In this document: positions 34,878-44,905 of the stretch, one piece after another | How positions within the stretch are numbered: the first letter of the stretch is position 1 | Layout: every line of letters starts with the position of its first letter | Assembly: GCA_903937385.1 (NCBI GenBank) | Contig: CAIZZF010000005.1 | Span: 62,001-126,000, forward strand | Direction: 5' to 3' | From: an uncultured Holophagaceae bacterium | GTDB lineage: Bacteria > Acidobacteriota > Holophagae > Holophagales > Holophagaceae | DNA: 64,000 bases | Program-made: the position numbers and the translations under genes | Notes under the pieces: model-generated | The model's database searches: none | Told to the model about the DNA's origin: nothing | Seen by the model: only the letters and a program-made list of their open reading frames with translations

Positions 34878-36210
34878 GGTTCTTCCGGGATTTGAGGGGT
34901 AGATAGACAGGGCAACGGCAGTCTCTGATTCACTTGGATTTGCGAAGAAACAAGTGGAGAGGAGGCTGCCGTTGCTGACTAAGGAGTCTATGGCCCGAGT
35001 GGGGGCTTGGGAAGGGTACGTCGTCAGTTCGGTGCGGCGATTCGAGGCAGGTGAGCAGGGACCGAGACCTGAGGTGTGGATCGAGCTTCGGCCAAGGGAG
35101 AATCGGCTGCATAAGTGCGGGGGGTGCGGTCGGAAGGTCCGGCAAGTCCATGACTGGCATGAGCGATGGATCAGGGACCTGCCGATATTCGATGCGGACA
35201 CCCGGTTGCTGGTGAACCGGTGTCGGGTGGCCTGCCGGACGTGCGGACCCAAGGTGGAGGCCCTGGATTGGCTGGCCCCCTACGCCAGGGTCACCAGGCG
35301 CCTGGCGGAGAGCGTGGGTCGGCTGTGCAAGGTGCTCTCAATCAAGCATGTGGCGGAGCACTTCAACTTGCGTTGGGACGCGGTGAAGGCCATCGACAAG
35401 GCCACCATGGAGGCAGAGCTGGGCGCGCCCGATTTCAGCGGCGTCACGATCCTGCTGATCGATGAGTTCGCCCTCCGCAAAGGCCATCGCTACGCCACGG
35501 TGGTTATGGATGGCCTCCGTAAGCGTGTGCTGTGGGTCGGCAAGGGGCGTGGCCGAGAGGATATCCGCCCCTTCTTTGAACTGCTCGGGAGGGAAGGCTG
35601 CCAGCGCATTCAGGCGGTCGGAATGGATATGTCGGCTGCCTTCGAGGGCGAAGTCCGGGCCCGGTGCCCCCAGGCGGAGGTCGTGTTCGATCTGTTCCAT
35701 GTCGTGGCCAGATACGGGCGGGAGGTGATCGACCGGGTCCGGGTGGATGAGGCGAATCGACTCAGGCATGACAAGGCCACCCGGAAGGTCGTGAAGGGCG
35801 CCAAGTGGCTCCTGCTTCGGAATTGGGAGAATCTCCCTGACGAGAAAGCCAAGGTCCGGCTGAACGAGCTACTCGAAGCGAATCAGGCCCTCATGACCGT
35901 CTACCTGCTGAAGGATGACCTCAAGCAGCTATGGGACTACAAGCGGACAGGCTGGGCGCGAAGGGCATGGGAAGGCTGGTTGGATCGGGCCAGGGAAAGC
36001 GGCATACCCCCACTCATCAGCTTCGCGAAGAACCTCGGCAAGAGGATCGACGGCATCCTGGCTCACTGTGACTTTCCGATCCACACCAGCCTGATCGAAG
36101 GCGTGAACAACAAGATCAAGCTCATCAAGCGCATTGGCTACGGCTACCGGGACGATGCCTACTTCTTCCTCAAAGTCCGCTCAGCCTTCCCCGGAATTCC
36201 CGGATGAACC
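34878..36210 (+). mobile_element. ISL3-family insertion sequence
   Basis: A 1,333-base element bounded by terminal inverted repeats: left GGTTCTTCCGGGATTTGAGG (from 34878) and right, read inwards, GGTTCATCCGGGAATTCCGG (from 36210). It encodes one transposase. The 8 bases outside each end (TTTTTATT and ATTTAATA) do not match, so no target duplication remains. Together with the truncated pglX on one side only, this suggests a deletion that started at the element rather than a simple insertion. Confidence 0.85.
34972..36207 (+). CDS. ISL3-family transposase
   Basis: About 411 residues. A TTG start with AGGAGG six bases upstream is preferred; an upstream GTG (34954) or a later ATG (34990) are alternatives. 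An N-terminal zinc-binding region (CGGCGRK, CRVACRTCG) and HTH-like segment precede the DDE domain. The latter has ILLIDEFALRKGH (first Asp), VGMDMSAAF (second Asp) and the C-terminal SLIEGVNNKIKLIKRIGYGYR with the catalytic Glu. The stop codon lies inside the right inverted repeat. It appears intact. Confidence 0.9.
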   Translation: MLTKESMARVGAWEGYVVSSVRRFEAGEQGPRPEVWIELRPRENRLHKCGGCGRKVRQVHDWHERWIRDLPIFDADTRLLVNRCRVACRTCGPKVEALDWLAPYARVTRRLAESVGRLCKVLSIKHVAEHFNLRWDAVKAIDKATMEAELGAPDFSGVTILLIDEFALRKGHRYATVVMDGLRKRVLWVGKGRGREDIRPFFELLGREGCQRIQAVGMDMSAAFEGEVRARCPQAEVVFDLFHVVARYGREVIDRVRVDEANRLRHDKATRKVVKGAKWLLLRNWENLPDEKAKVRLNELLEANQALMTVYLLKDDLKQLWDYKRTGWARRAWEGWLDRARESGIPPLISFAKNLGKRIDGILAHCDFPIHTSLIEGVNNKIKLIKRIGYGYRDDAYFFLKVRSAFPGIPG

Positions 36211-38550
36211 ATTTAATAGGCCCAAGACCCCTAAACGGAATTCGTTGGGGAAAAAACACGGACTTACATCGCCATTTATAACCCCAGCATCGTGTAACCT
36301 TAATGAAGGCACAGACGCTGTGATCCTTGACCACACAAATCCAGGTTCAAAATACAAATGCTCGCTTGGAACAATCGGATTATGACCACTTTTAATCCTT
36401 CGACCGTTCCCTTCCCAATCTACTACCAGGATATTGTTGCCATACCATCGACGAAATGCGCCACCGCTATCAAACTTGAACCAACGCTTGCTTGATGAGA
36501 CTGCTTGGTTTCTGCTTTGGGCATCCAGTTCGAAGTTGTCCGAGCCTACTTCCCACCATTTTTTTACGAGCCGCTCTACATCCCCCGGTTGTAAACCTCG
36601 CTTTGCATCTCCCAAATTCTCAATGGTTGGTCCTGATAACAATTTGAGGGACTGTTTGCTGAGCCAGTAAGCAACCAGATAACCAGGCAGCTTTTTAAAA
36701 TCAGATGATGAGCGCAGATAGGACGGGAAAGCATCCAAATTATGGAAGTTTGCTTCTATGTCCGTGTTTGACTGAATCTCACCAGCTTTGTTGAACAATC
36801 GTCTAAAAACCCCTTTTCGCTCAGTGTTGGGGGTTTTGGCGAGGACGAATCCACAACTTCCGAAATCCCCACCCCATACTCCCCGCCCATTGTGCGACAT
36901 GGAAACGATGCACCCAACGTTGAGCACAATCCTACGGAGGTCTGAGAAGGATTGAAGAAACAGCCAATTGGGGATTGTGATCATTCCGCAAAGGCCATCA
37001 GCCGTCAGGAACGCAAAGTTTCGGAGAATGAATGCACCATATAGATCAGATTTTCCTTCAGCGAGAGTGGAGCCCAAGAAATTCCTGATAGAGGGGATCA
37101 TCGCCCCGCTACCCATATAGGGTGGGTTAGCCACAACAACGTGATACCGCTGAGTCAGCGCCTCGGCCTGCTCAAGCACGCGCAGGACCTTGAGGTGGGT
37201 ATCTCGCAAGAATATCTGGCTGCCAATATTTTGCGAATTGATGGCCCTCCGAACCTCGGCGATGGCCTTCTCGTCCATGCAAGGTTGGATGAGCGAGCCA
37301 AAGGTCTTGGCCTCCTCGAACTGATGGAGCAACCGGATTGGGGCCTCACTGAAGAGATCCCCCAGACCAAGGGCGCGAATGTACTCCCGCAGTTCCCCCT
37401 CATCAAAGAGCACATTCTGAAGCTCCATGACGGCGGGCTGGACAATGCGCTCAGGCTGGAGGAACCGGCGGGACTTCTCCCGCGCCTTAAGGACGAGAGC
37501 CAACCCTGCGAGTTGGGCGGCACGGGGACAGATCTCCAGGCCGTGAAGGTTGTAACGCAGTATGAGAGTGGGAATGTCGTTCGGTGCGTAACCCGCTTCC
37601 TCGTAGATGAGCACGAGGAGGTCGAAGGCATAGAGAAGCATGTGTCCGGAGCCGCAAGCTGGATCTAGGAGGCGGATCTCCTCGGGCTTGTTGATGCGCA
37701 GGAAGTCCGTTTCTACTTCGCCCTCGATGTAGTACGGCATGTACTCGCGGAGTCGAGAACTAGGGCGGTTCAGCAGCCAGAGACGGCCCAGAGAATTCTC
37801 TACCAGGTAACGGACGATCCAGTGGGGCGTGAAAAGCTGAGTGACAGCAGGAATGTCCTCCGTAGGCACCACGCTCTTGCGCGCCATCACGGCGTCCTTC
37901 TTCTCGGCAATGTAGAATTGATAGAGCCAGCCCAGTACTTCGACGTTTTCGCAGTCCTCTGAGGCGAGGTTGTCCACCACCTTCCGCAGAACGGAATCCG
38001 AGTGTAGGAGGTTATCCGGTAGCAGGAGTTCGGTTTCGTCCTCAATGGCCTCGAAGAGGAAGGGCATTACCCTGTGAAGGGCATTACATTGAGCCACTAG
38101 TAAACGGCGGTATAGTTCCTGCTCCTTACCTTCCAGCTTCAGGTCCACAACATCTGAGGCCTTGATACCGGGCAGATCCAAATGCTCGGCCTGCTCCAGT
38201 ATTTCTGGCACCGGTTTGCCCTCAGGGTGGCTGAGCACCCGGTACCCGTGATCGAGGTAGCCCTGCAACTCCATGTAGCGGAGCGCGGCGAAGCGATTGA
38301 ACCAGGTGTAGGCCATGGCCTCCATGACCTGTTCGAAGCCCTCCCTTTCGATTCGGCCCACTAGCCGCTGCCGACGCCCCTCAACAGCCTTTGGGTAGGC
38401 TTGGCCCTGAATGATCGTCACATCGCCCTGTGTTATGGCTGGGGCTATGCCCTTCTCCGTAATCCCGAAAAGTGCGGCACGAGCCTTCATCGCCTGGATG
38501 AAGTCTCGTCGAGCAGCAGGAGCATAAGCCTTCAGCTTAGTGCGGTCCAT
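36181..38550 (-). pseudogene. pglX: BREX methyltransferase PglX, 3' part missing at the IS end
   Basis: PglX is the adenine-N6 methyltransferase that marks host DNA in BREX. The remaining frame gives about 789 residues, against roughly 1,200 for the full family. The start chosen (MDRTKLKAY) is 10 bases after brxC. The SAM motif DPACGSGHML near residue 295 and the catalytic NPPY near 475 are intact. Native sequence ends at 36211, where the right inverted repeat of the ISL3 element begins. The final ten codons (GSSGNSGEG end) are read from the IS. The missing C-terminal third is not found beyond the IS, so activity is probably lost or altered. Confidence 0.88.
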
Positions 38551-38560
38551 TTTTGTTCCC

Positions 38561-41500
38561 TTATCTAATCTGTACACGTTCATTGCTAGCCAGTGCGGCC
38601 TCTAACTGCACACGCAGGGCCGCAAGGAAGTCGTCAACATCTTCCTGAGTTTCCAAACCACTCTTGGGGGCCAGGTCGGCTGGCTTCAACACGCGTGGCT
38701 TCTTGATGGTGGGTTTGGGTGGCTCTGAGGCTGGCGTTATTCCCCCTCCGGGGGTTGGCTGGGGAGGCCGTGGCGCACAGGCAGCTTCCAAGCGTAGAAG
38801 CGCCTCACCATATAGTTGGTCTGCCTCCTCCACAGATTGCTTGAGGTGGGGAATGCTCTCCTGGCTATCGACCCGGCCTAGAAGTGCGTTCAGTGGAGAG
38901 ACACATCCGTCAATGATGTTGACTGATGCATGACTCCCCTCAGCATCCCTTCGCAGACTTGTTAATAGACCCTCGATTTTATCTCTGGTCTCCCGACGAT
39001 GGTGCGCCAAGAGGAGGTTCTGGAGGGCCTCCAACTTAGCAATCAGATCCGGGCCTTCCTGAATGCACCCGTAGGGATGAGACATCCCAAGGATCTCCTT
39101 CATTCGTCTCAATGCAACCTTGCCGGTTTCATCTTCTTCAAGCTGGAGCCGATTCAACTCAAACTTTGCATAGGCCTTACACATCCGGTCCCAGGTCGGT
39201 CGCTGGGGACCAAAGAAGTTGCTTAAGGTGTGGAAGTCCTCCGTCCCATCTAGCAACTCGCTCTTGGCTGCATTGAAGCCTTCGATAAATGCAGCGCTGT
39301 CCTTCTCCGCCAGCAAGGGCTTCACCACTTTCAGAAGATGCAGAACCTCTTCTCTTCCTGGATAGGTGGTCCCCTCAGTGAGTCCCTGGAATTGCTTAAG
39401 ATCCTCCAGCCAGCCATCTAGCTTGGTCCGCAGGAATGCCACAATGAGATCTTCGCCATCAGGCCCCATCTGGGCGAAGACATCCTTACCAAGCTGGCGG
39501 GCCGTTTGGATGGCTTTGGGATCCAACGCCTTACGCTGGACGACCGTGATCCTCCGCCGCTTCTGTGGGTTGGTGATGGCTTCGTAAACCCGATCCAGGG
39601 GAATATTCGCACTATCCATGACGAGTTGGATCTCTCCCAGCACCACCAGGCGGGCAACGATGAGCAGTGTCTCTTCCTCGGGCCATCCATAGGGGCGGCG
39701 AGAGAATTTGGCCTCCACCAGATCATGCAGGACGACTTGAGCACTTCTCATACCCATCAGGTTCAGATAGTCACGGACCTCCTTGATCGCCTTCGGGTTG
39801 CTCTCTTCTTCTTCTAGGTCCAACCGGGCCTTGGCCACATCATTGGCCCGAAGCACGGCTTGAATTTCTCGCGGCATAAGGTGGCTGGTATCTCCATCCC
39901 CACGCCTATGGAGGTAGTCCATCTTCGTGAAGGTGTTGTCTACCAGGTAGCCCAGGGATTCAAGCAGGTAGTCATAGGCTCCACCCTTCTTGGGGGAGAG
40001 TGGCTGGCCTGCGCCGAAGTAACTGGCCTCCATAAGAAGGTTGGCCACGCTTGAAATGAGTCGCTCTCGACGATTGTGGTTCTCGGTGGCGAGATCACTG
40101 AGAATTCGGCGGGTGGCTTCGGGTTGAGTCCCATCGTTCTTCTGGGTGGTGTATTTGCCCACCTGGAGCATCATTCGGAGTTCCCGTTGGAGGATCGCAT
40201 TTGTATCCCCCAACTTGATCACTACGGCCCCACCATCGCGGCTGGCACTCTCAGATAAGCAGCGCCCTTTGTCCCAGGATTCGTAGTCATCGGCCAGAGG
40301 CGTGACGACCAGAACCGGCAAAGCCCCGTCTTCCTTCCGTCCGATGGCATGTTGGTCGCATTCCCGATTGAAGGAGAAGGGCCGTCGGGTCTGGAGGTGC
40401 GTGAATTTCTTGTTGTCCTTGTAGACCTCTTCGAAGATCAGCTTGCCAAGGGCATTGGCCTGCTCGGAGGCGATGACCTCAACATCCTTGATCTCTCGGT
40501 TGATGTCGCGCTCTTCATTAGTGAGAAAGAAGTACAGGTCACCATTCCGGCTGATCAGGGTTTCCTTTTCCAGCCGGACGAGACTTTCCTCGATGCGCCG
40601 CTTGAGAGGAATTCGGTCCTGGTCTATTTCCTCGGCGCAGAGCGATGCCAGGTTGTCCACATTAGCCCTCATTTCCTCCACATAACGGATGAGGAAGAGG
40701 ACCTGAAGCAGCAGAACGTCGAAGGGCTGAAGTGAGTCGTTGCCTTTAGCCTGATCGATAGTGCGTTTCACAGCGGTATCGAGGAAGCTCTCGATGGAGG
40801 GATAGAAACGATAGAGGGGGACCAATACGCCGAGTTCCTGGTCCGCCACCTGTTTGGCGGCAGACTGGAAGGCATCCAGGATGGAGCGCTCGCCCCGAGA
40901 GAGGTGGGCCCCAGTCGCCCCGTGCTTACGAATGGCCTCGAAGATCTTCTGAAGCAACTGAAATTGATAGGGCGCAAAGGGGTAGTGCGCCGCGAAATCG
41001 TCCGCTTCCTTGTACTGCCGGAAGGTCATACCCGAATTCAGGAAGGACATCTGGTTCTTGAGGATGTCGCCCTTGGCCTTATAGAGGGTGCGCAAGGCTT
41101 CCTTCACGCCTTCTTTCTTCTCTAGAAGACGCTTGAGAATAACCTCGTCCACGTTGGTGCTGGAGAGAGAGAGGCGTGTCTTGAACCGGCCCTGAATCTT
41201 GGAGAAGTCCTGGGCTCTTTCCTTTTTCAACTGGCCAAGGACGGCGTCTATGTCCTCCTGGGATGTCACCACCACCCAGGCTCGGCCTTCGCAGATGGTG
41301 CCCAAGTTCTCGGTGATGGTCTGGAGGCTAAGCATCAGGTGAGAGTCGTCACCGATGAACTGACCGACTTCATCGACCAGGAACATGATTCGGTGCTGGG
41401 GACCTTTCTCGTCAAGGTATTCCTTGACCCATTTACTAAAATTCTCTGGCGTGATGGAAACCGCTTCTGACCCGCTATCAAAGAACTTCTCGGCAGATTC

Positions 41501-42178
41501 CATACTGATTTCAAGCGCGTGACTTAGGGCCTTAATGACATGGTCCCGAAGCAAATCCTTGGCGTCGCGCTCGACTTCCCACTCTGAGCCATAGTCCTCG
41601 TGAAAGGCGTCCACAAAGGCTTGGTACTTCCCCTTCTTCGTGAGGTGACGCTCCATGAAGGCGATCTCAGGATGGTCGGCGCAGAAGCCCTGCATCTCAT
41701 TGAAGACCTTCAGAAACACGCGCAGGATGGCGTCACGTCCGTGGTTGGCGTCAGCCTTACTGTCGATGTTGAAGAGGATCGCATCGGTATTGGCAGTCGC
41801 CACGCGCTGAATGTCGCCCAGTATCATGGCGTCATTCACCTTTGACTTGAAGAACTCTACGGCCTTGCGTTGCTGGCCGTCGTAGCTGTGCAGGTCATTC
41901 TTCAGAAGGTAGGAGAGCACCTTGATGAAATGGGATTTACCCGAGCCGAAGAAGCCCGAGATCCAGACGCCGGTCTTTGATGAGGCATCTGCATCCGCTG
42001 CGCGCCCCAGCGTGGAGGCAAAAACCTCTAGGAATTTGCCCATGTGACCATTCAACTCACGGGTGACCACGAACTCGTCGAGTTCCTGCCAGACAGAGGC
42101 ATCGTCCAACTGGTCAGCTTTGACCACCCCGTTGATGGAGCGGGCGATACGGCGTTCGAAGAGATCTTGGATCTGCAT
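38561..42178 (-). CDS. brxC: BREX ATPase BrxC (PglY family)
   Basis: 1,205 residues, the usual BrxC size. Walker A GFFGSGKSH lies near residue 75, and an arginine/sensor region IMFLVDEVGQFIGDD near 260 is the Walker B. The start MQIQDLFERRIAR and the order brxA-brxB-brxC-pglX are diagnostic of type 1 BREX. A proline-rich linker (PQPTPGGGITPASEPPKP) precedes the C-terminal 60 residues. The reading frame is intact. BrxC is an essential BREX ATPase whose exact step is not fully defined. Confidence 0.95.
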   Translation of the reverse strand: MQIQDLFERRIARSINGVVKADQLDDASVWQELDEFVVTRELNGHMGKFLEVFASTLGRAADADASSKTGVWISGFFGSGKSHFIKVLSYLLKNDLHSYDGQQRKAVEFFKSKVNDAMILGDIQRVATANTDAILFNIDSKADANHGRDAILRVFLKVFNEMQGFCADHPEIAFMERHLTKKGKYQAFVDAFHEDYGSEWEVERDAKDLLRDHVIKALSHALEISMESAEKFFDSGSEAVSITPENFSKWVKEYLDEKGPQHRIMFLVDEVGQFIGDDSHLMLSLQTITENLGTICEGRAWVVVTSQEDIDAVLGQLKKERAQDFSKIQGRFKTRLSLSSTNVDEVILKRLLEKKEGVKEALRTLYKAKGDILKNQMSFLNSGMTFRQYKEADDFAAHYPFAPYQFQLLQKIFEAIRKHGATGAHLSRGERSILDAFQSAAKQVADQELGVLVPLYRFYPSIESFLDTAVKRTIDQAKGNDSLQPFDVLLLQVLFLIRYVEEMRANVDNLASLCAEEIDQDRIPLKRRIEESLVRLEKETLISRNGDLYFFLTNEERDINREIKDVEVIASEQANALGKLIFEEVYKDNKKFTHLQTRRPFSFNRECDQHAIGRKEDGALPVLVVTPLADDYESWDKGRCLSESASRDGGAVVIKLGDTNAILQRELRMMLQVGKYTTQKNDGTQPEATRRILSDLATENHNRRERLISSVANLLMEASYFGAGQPLSPKKGGAYDYLLESLGYLVDNTFTKMDYLHRRGDGDTSHLMPREIQAVLRANDVAKARLDLEEEESNPKAIKEVRDYLNLMGMRSAQVVLHDLVEAKFSRRPYGWPEEETLLIVARLVVLGEIQLVMDSANIPLDRVYEAITNPQKRRRITVVQRKALDPKAIQTARQLGKDVFAQMGPDGEDLIVAFLRTKLDGWLEDLKQFQGLTEGTTYPGREEVLHLLKVVKPLLAEKDSAAFIEGFNAAKSELLDGTEDFHTLSNFFGPQRPTWDRMCKAYAKFELNRLQLEEDETGKVALRRMKEILGMSHPYGCIQEGPDLIAKLEALQNLLLAHHRRETRDKIEGLLTSLRRDAEGSHASVNIIDGCVSPLNALLGRVDSQESIPHLKQSVEEADQLYGEALLRLEAACAPRPPQPTPGGGITPASEPPKPTIKKPRVLKPADLAPKSGLETQEDVDDFLAALRVQLEAALASNERVQIR

Positions 42179-42190
42179 GGGGAATCCGAA

Positions 42191-42766
42191 TCAAGGAACG
42201 AGTTTGAAGGCGCGGTAGTAGTTGTCTTGCTTGATCTGACCGAAGAGCGAAAGGGACTGCCCGTCGTAGATGCCGGGATAGAAGAGAACCAGCGGGGTTT
42301 CACCCATGATGGGATGAAGGTTGTTCAGCAGGTTGTGGGTTCGAAGCAATGGATAGGCGCTGCCCACACCTGACATGAGCATCAGATCCAAATCCTGAGG
42401 TGGGTGCTGGCTGGCTAGGAACTTCGCAATGTTCTTGCCTTGCAAGGGAGCGGCAAGGGCCTTCAGCAGAGCCTCGTTGCCCTTGGCCGTCTGTAACTCG
42501 ATGGCCTTGCCCAAGTAGTTGCGATCCTTCAGGTAGTCGATCAGCAAATCGAACAGGTTGACATGGGCCACCCGCAGGGCCGGGCGTTGCTTTGAGATCT
42601 GGGACATGAGGAAGTCAAGGTGCTTCCGAACGGACAACTCGTCCTCAGGCAGGTAGTCGAAGATCCAGAAGCTGATCTCGTTTCCCAGGCCCTTACCGGT
42701 CAGGAAGTCGTCGCTGATGATCTTGGGCAGAATCTGGTTCAGGCGCTCATCGAGGTCACGGGTCAT
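42191..42766 (-). CDS. brxB: BREX protein BrxB (DUF1788)
   Basis: 191 residues, intact. The N-terminus (RLNQILPKIISDDFLTGKGLGNEISFW) and the C-terminal VLFYPGIYDGQSLSLFG match DUF1788. BrxB is a conserved small component of BREX, thought to help assemble the BrxC/PglZ/PglX complex. It overlaps brxA by four bases and is 12 bases from brxC, so the operon is tightly coupled. Confidence 0.92.
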   Translation of the reverse strand: MTRDLDERLNQILPKIISDDFLTGKGLGNEISFWIFDYLPEDELSVRKHLDFLMSQISKQRPALRVAHVNLFDLLIDYLKDRNYLGKAIELQTAKGNEALLKALAAPLQGKNIAKFLASQHPPQDLDLMLMSGVGSAYPLLRTHNLLNNLHPIMGETPLVLFYPGIYDGQSLSLFGQIKQDNYYRAFKLVP

Positions 42767-43353
42767 GGGCTCACCTGGAGGCAGCGGAGGACATACCGTT
42801 CGTTCCTGGATTCCAGGTAACGAAGAACTGGCGTGGCTATGAACACTGGCTGGAGTTTGAGGCTACGGGTGCTATCCAGGAAGCCTGCTTGAGCTAAGCA
42901 AAGGTAAACAGAGGAACGCAGGCGTCGGCGGGTGGAGTCGTTCCAGTGGGGCATTTCCGAATCCCGCCCCCGACAATCGGCCAGGTAGTCCTCCCACAAG
43001 CTGATGGGCAAGGTAGTGGCGAACTTCCGAAACTGTTCCCGGACCACCAGATCCAGGAAGTCGCCAAGCAGGGGGCTGTGCTTCACGGCAGCCGCCAGCA
43101 GGGCGTGTTGAACGACTGGGCTGGCAGAGTCCCGGACCATCTCCAAAAGGGGTGGGTCGAACGGGGCCAGGCGGTCACGAATCAGCCGGGCCAAACGCTG
43201 GGCGGTGGCCATGCTCTTGGCATGGAGCACATTGTCCTTCCCAATGGCTGCCTGCCAGGCATCCCCCTCCACACCACGCAGCAGCAGATCCGCAACAACA
43301 CGGCTCTCGGCGGGCTTCAAGGCCCCCGCTGTGATGTTGGCGGCGTAGATCAA
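42763..43353 (-). CDS. brxA: BREX protein BrxA (DUF1819)
   Basis: 196 residues, intact. YAANITAGALKPAESRVVADLLL and the C-terminal VLRYLESRNERYVLRCLQ match DUF1819. BrxA is a small helical DNA-binding protein and the usual first gene of type 1 BREX. The 140 bases upstream hold a strong dyad (43492-43516). Confidence 0.92.
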   Translation of the reverse strand: MIYAANITAGALKPAESRVVADLLLRGVEGDAWQAAIGKDNVLHAKSMATAQRLARLIRDRLAPFDPPLLEMVRDSASPVVQHALLAAAVKHSPLLGDFLDLVVREQFRKFATTLPISLWEDYLADCRGRDSEMPHWNDSTRRRLRSSVYLCLAQAGFLDSTRSLKLQPVFIATPVLRYLESRNERYVLRCLQVSP

Positions 43354-43491
43354 TGGATTGGCAGGGGATGAAAGGGTTCCAGGAGGGACTCCAGTGGTGT
43401 AAAAGCTGGGCGGGGTGCTACCTATTGTCTCCGAACTGGCCGCCGGGCTGCCTAAAGAACGACCTTGGTGTCGACTTTCTTGGAATGCCGC

Positions 43492-43516
43492 TAAGTTTAT
43501 TTATACAATAAACTTA
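43492..43516 (-). promoter_or_regulatory. Perfect 10-bp dyad upstream of brxA
   Basis: TAAGTTTATT (43492-43501), spacer TATAC, AATAAACTTA (43507-43516). On the brxA strand the centre reads TGTATAAAT, an extended -10-like box, so the dyad would straddle the promoter. BREX loci are often controlled by WYL-type BrxR repressors binding inverted repeats. No brxR gene is seen next to this site. Confidence 0.5.
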
Positions 43517-43642
43517 ATGACGAACTTGCCTGTTTGCAAGCGTCCAGCTTCCGTTCTTGCCGTGCATCTATGGGCTATGTCGATTTTTACGGGTGCTTGC
43601 GCGGGCTCCGTTCCAGGTGCCATCCGCCTAAGCCAGTGAAAA

Positions 43643-43990
43643 TCACTCGGGGAATCGAATACCAATCGCGATGATCAGGCAACCGGGTGCAGGAGCCAGT
43701 AGACAGAAAACCACATCTCCATTTCCGAGGAGCTTCGCGTAAGCGGGATCAGAAGGGTTGGGGCCTTCCTCGGCATCCTCACCTTGTTCGGAACCCACTC
43801 GGCGGAGGTTCTCTGGGAGGGTGGGTGAAACGTAGTCCATCTCACCGGTCTCGCTCACCCAGGTGAATAACAGGTGATTACAGGCCCTGTGTGTGACCCC
43901 GCCGTCATCGAAGATTTCGGCCCCGCAGGCTGGGCAATGGAACCGAGTTCCTCCCCAAGTAGCTTGAATATCGATGATCTGACCAGCCAT
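43643..43990 (-). CDS. Small zinc-ribbon-like hypothetical protein
   Basis: 115 residues from an ATG with GAAGGGG five bases upstream. FHCPACGAEI followed by THRACNHLLF gives a C-x2-C/C-x2-H set that could bind zinc. The C-terminus is hydrophobic (VVFCLLAPAPGCLIIAIGI). It precedes the brx operon on the same strand, separated by about 290 bases. I do not recognise a family, and it has no obvious DNA-binding domain. Confidence 0.6.
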   Translation of the reverse strand: MAGQIIDIQATWGGTRFHCPACGAEIFDDGGVTHRACNHLLFTWVSETGEMDYVSPTLPENLRRVGSEQGEDAEEGPNPSDPAYAKLLGNGDVVFCLLAPAPGCLIIAIGIRFPE

Positions 43991-44599
43991 ATGCACCCCT
44001 TCAGGGAATTGTTGGATCATTGCTTCCTGAACGATACCTGCACCGATTGGACACTGGGTGACCAGAGTCCTAAACCGCGCGCAGCAGAGGGTTGGCTTAG
44101 AGTGGCGCGGCGTTTCCCCTGTGCGACTGGCGGCGCTGAGCCTGCTAGCCGCCCTCTCCAAGCCGGGGCGACTGGTCAGTTCGCTACCACTGGGAACGCT
44201 GTCTGCGACTCCCACACCCTTTCCAGCGGCAAGGCCCCCCCTGCCAACCACCAGCGGCTGGCCAATGCCCTCCAACGCGGCAAGCCCCATCAGCACGGGT
44301 CGGCCTTCAGGGCGATTTTTCACTCAAAACATTCTCAGTGAACAAGCCGTTTTTGCCCGTTTATGGTGCCTGTCAGTCGAAAATCGTCAGTTTTTGGTCC
44401 CATTCAATGACTTTTTTCAAGTTTCTGAGATTTACAGATTTTTTCTCGGTTTTGTTTGCACAAAAGTGCTTTAGTAAGGTTATGGAGAGCAAGGCGCGCA
44501 TTGCTTTTCCGCATTTCAACATTTTGCTATACATCCTGTTTTCTATATCTTGCTGCCTAAATGGCAGCATTCAACGGCGCAACAGCGCAGGAGAATTCT
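43991..44599. other. Gene-free stretch, GC-rich left part and AT-rich right part
   Basis: Several overlapping open frames exist in 43,991-44,340, but none has a convincing start or a recognisable product. The part 44,340-44,560 is strongly AT-rich, with runs of T, and is the probable promoter region of the small-gene operon that begins at 44600. No hairpin with a T run was found. Confidence 0.5.
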
Positions 44600-44905
44600 A
44601 TGACACGCTACTTGATGGGTGACGGCACGGTCGTCGATACCGAGAACGCCACCCAAACCTGGGAGGAAGGCACCCACTGGGATGGGCGCCATTACATCAG
44701 CCTGGCCACTGGCACGGCCGGGCACCACCAGACCCTGTTCCGGAGCAGGAAGGGGCGCTATTTCCTGGAGCATTCGTCCTCCTGGCAGAGCACCCCTCCT
44801 ACGGCGGAATGGGTCTGCCACCACGCCGCCATCTTCTGGCTGGTGGCCAACGACCACGAGATCCCTGAAGACCTGCTGGAACTCGCCGAAAGCATCTCGG
44901 AATGA
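44600..44905 (+). CDS. Hypothetical protein, first gene of a three-gene accessory operon
   Basis: 101 residues from an ATG with AGGAG seven bases upstream. Conserved-looking features are RYLMGDGTVVDTENA, TLFRSRKGRYFLEHSSSW and a C-terminal acidic helix ending LLELAESISE. No membrane segment or metal site. Its stop overlaps the next start (ATGA). It resembles small soluble proteins that I associate with plasmids and mobile elements, but I cannot name a family. Confidence 0.65.
   Translation: MTRYLMGDGTVVDTENATQTWEEGTHWDGRHYISLATGTAGHHQTLFRSRKGRYFLEHSSSWQSTPPTAEWVCHHAAIFWLVANDHEIPEDLLELAESISE

Noticed and set aside
34870-36218. Target-site duplication for the ISL3 element
   Set aside because: The 8-base flanks TTTTTATT and ATTTAATA do not match.
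44058-44474. Open frame as a possible gene
   Set aside because: No Shine-Dalgarno, crosses a sharp GC/AT change and has no domain-like protein pattern.
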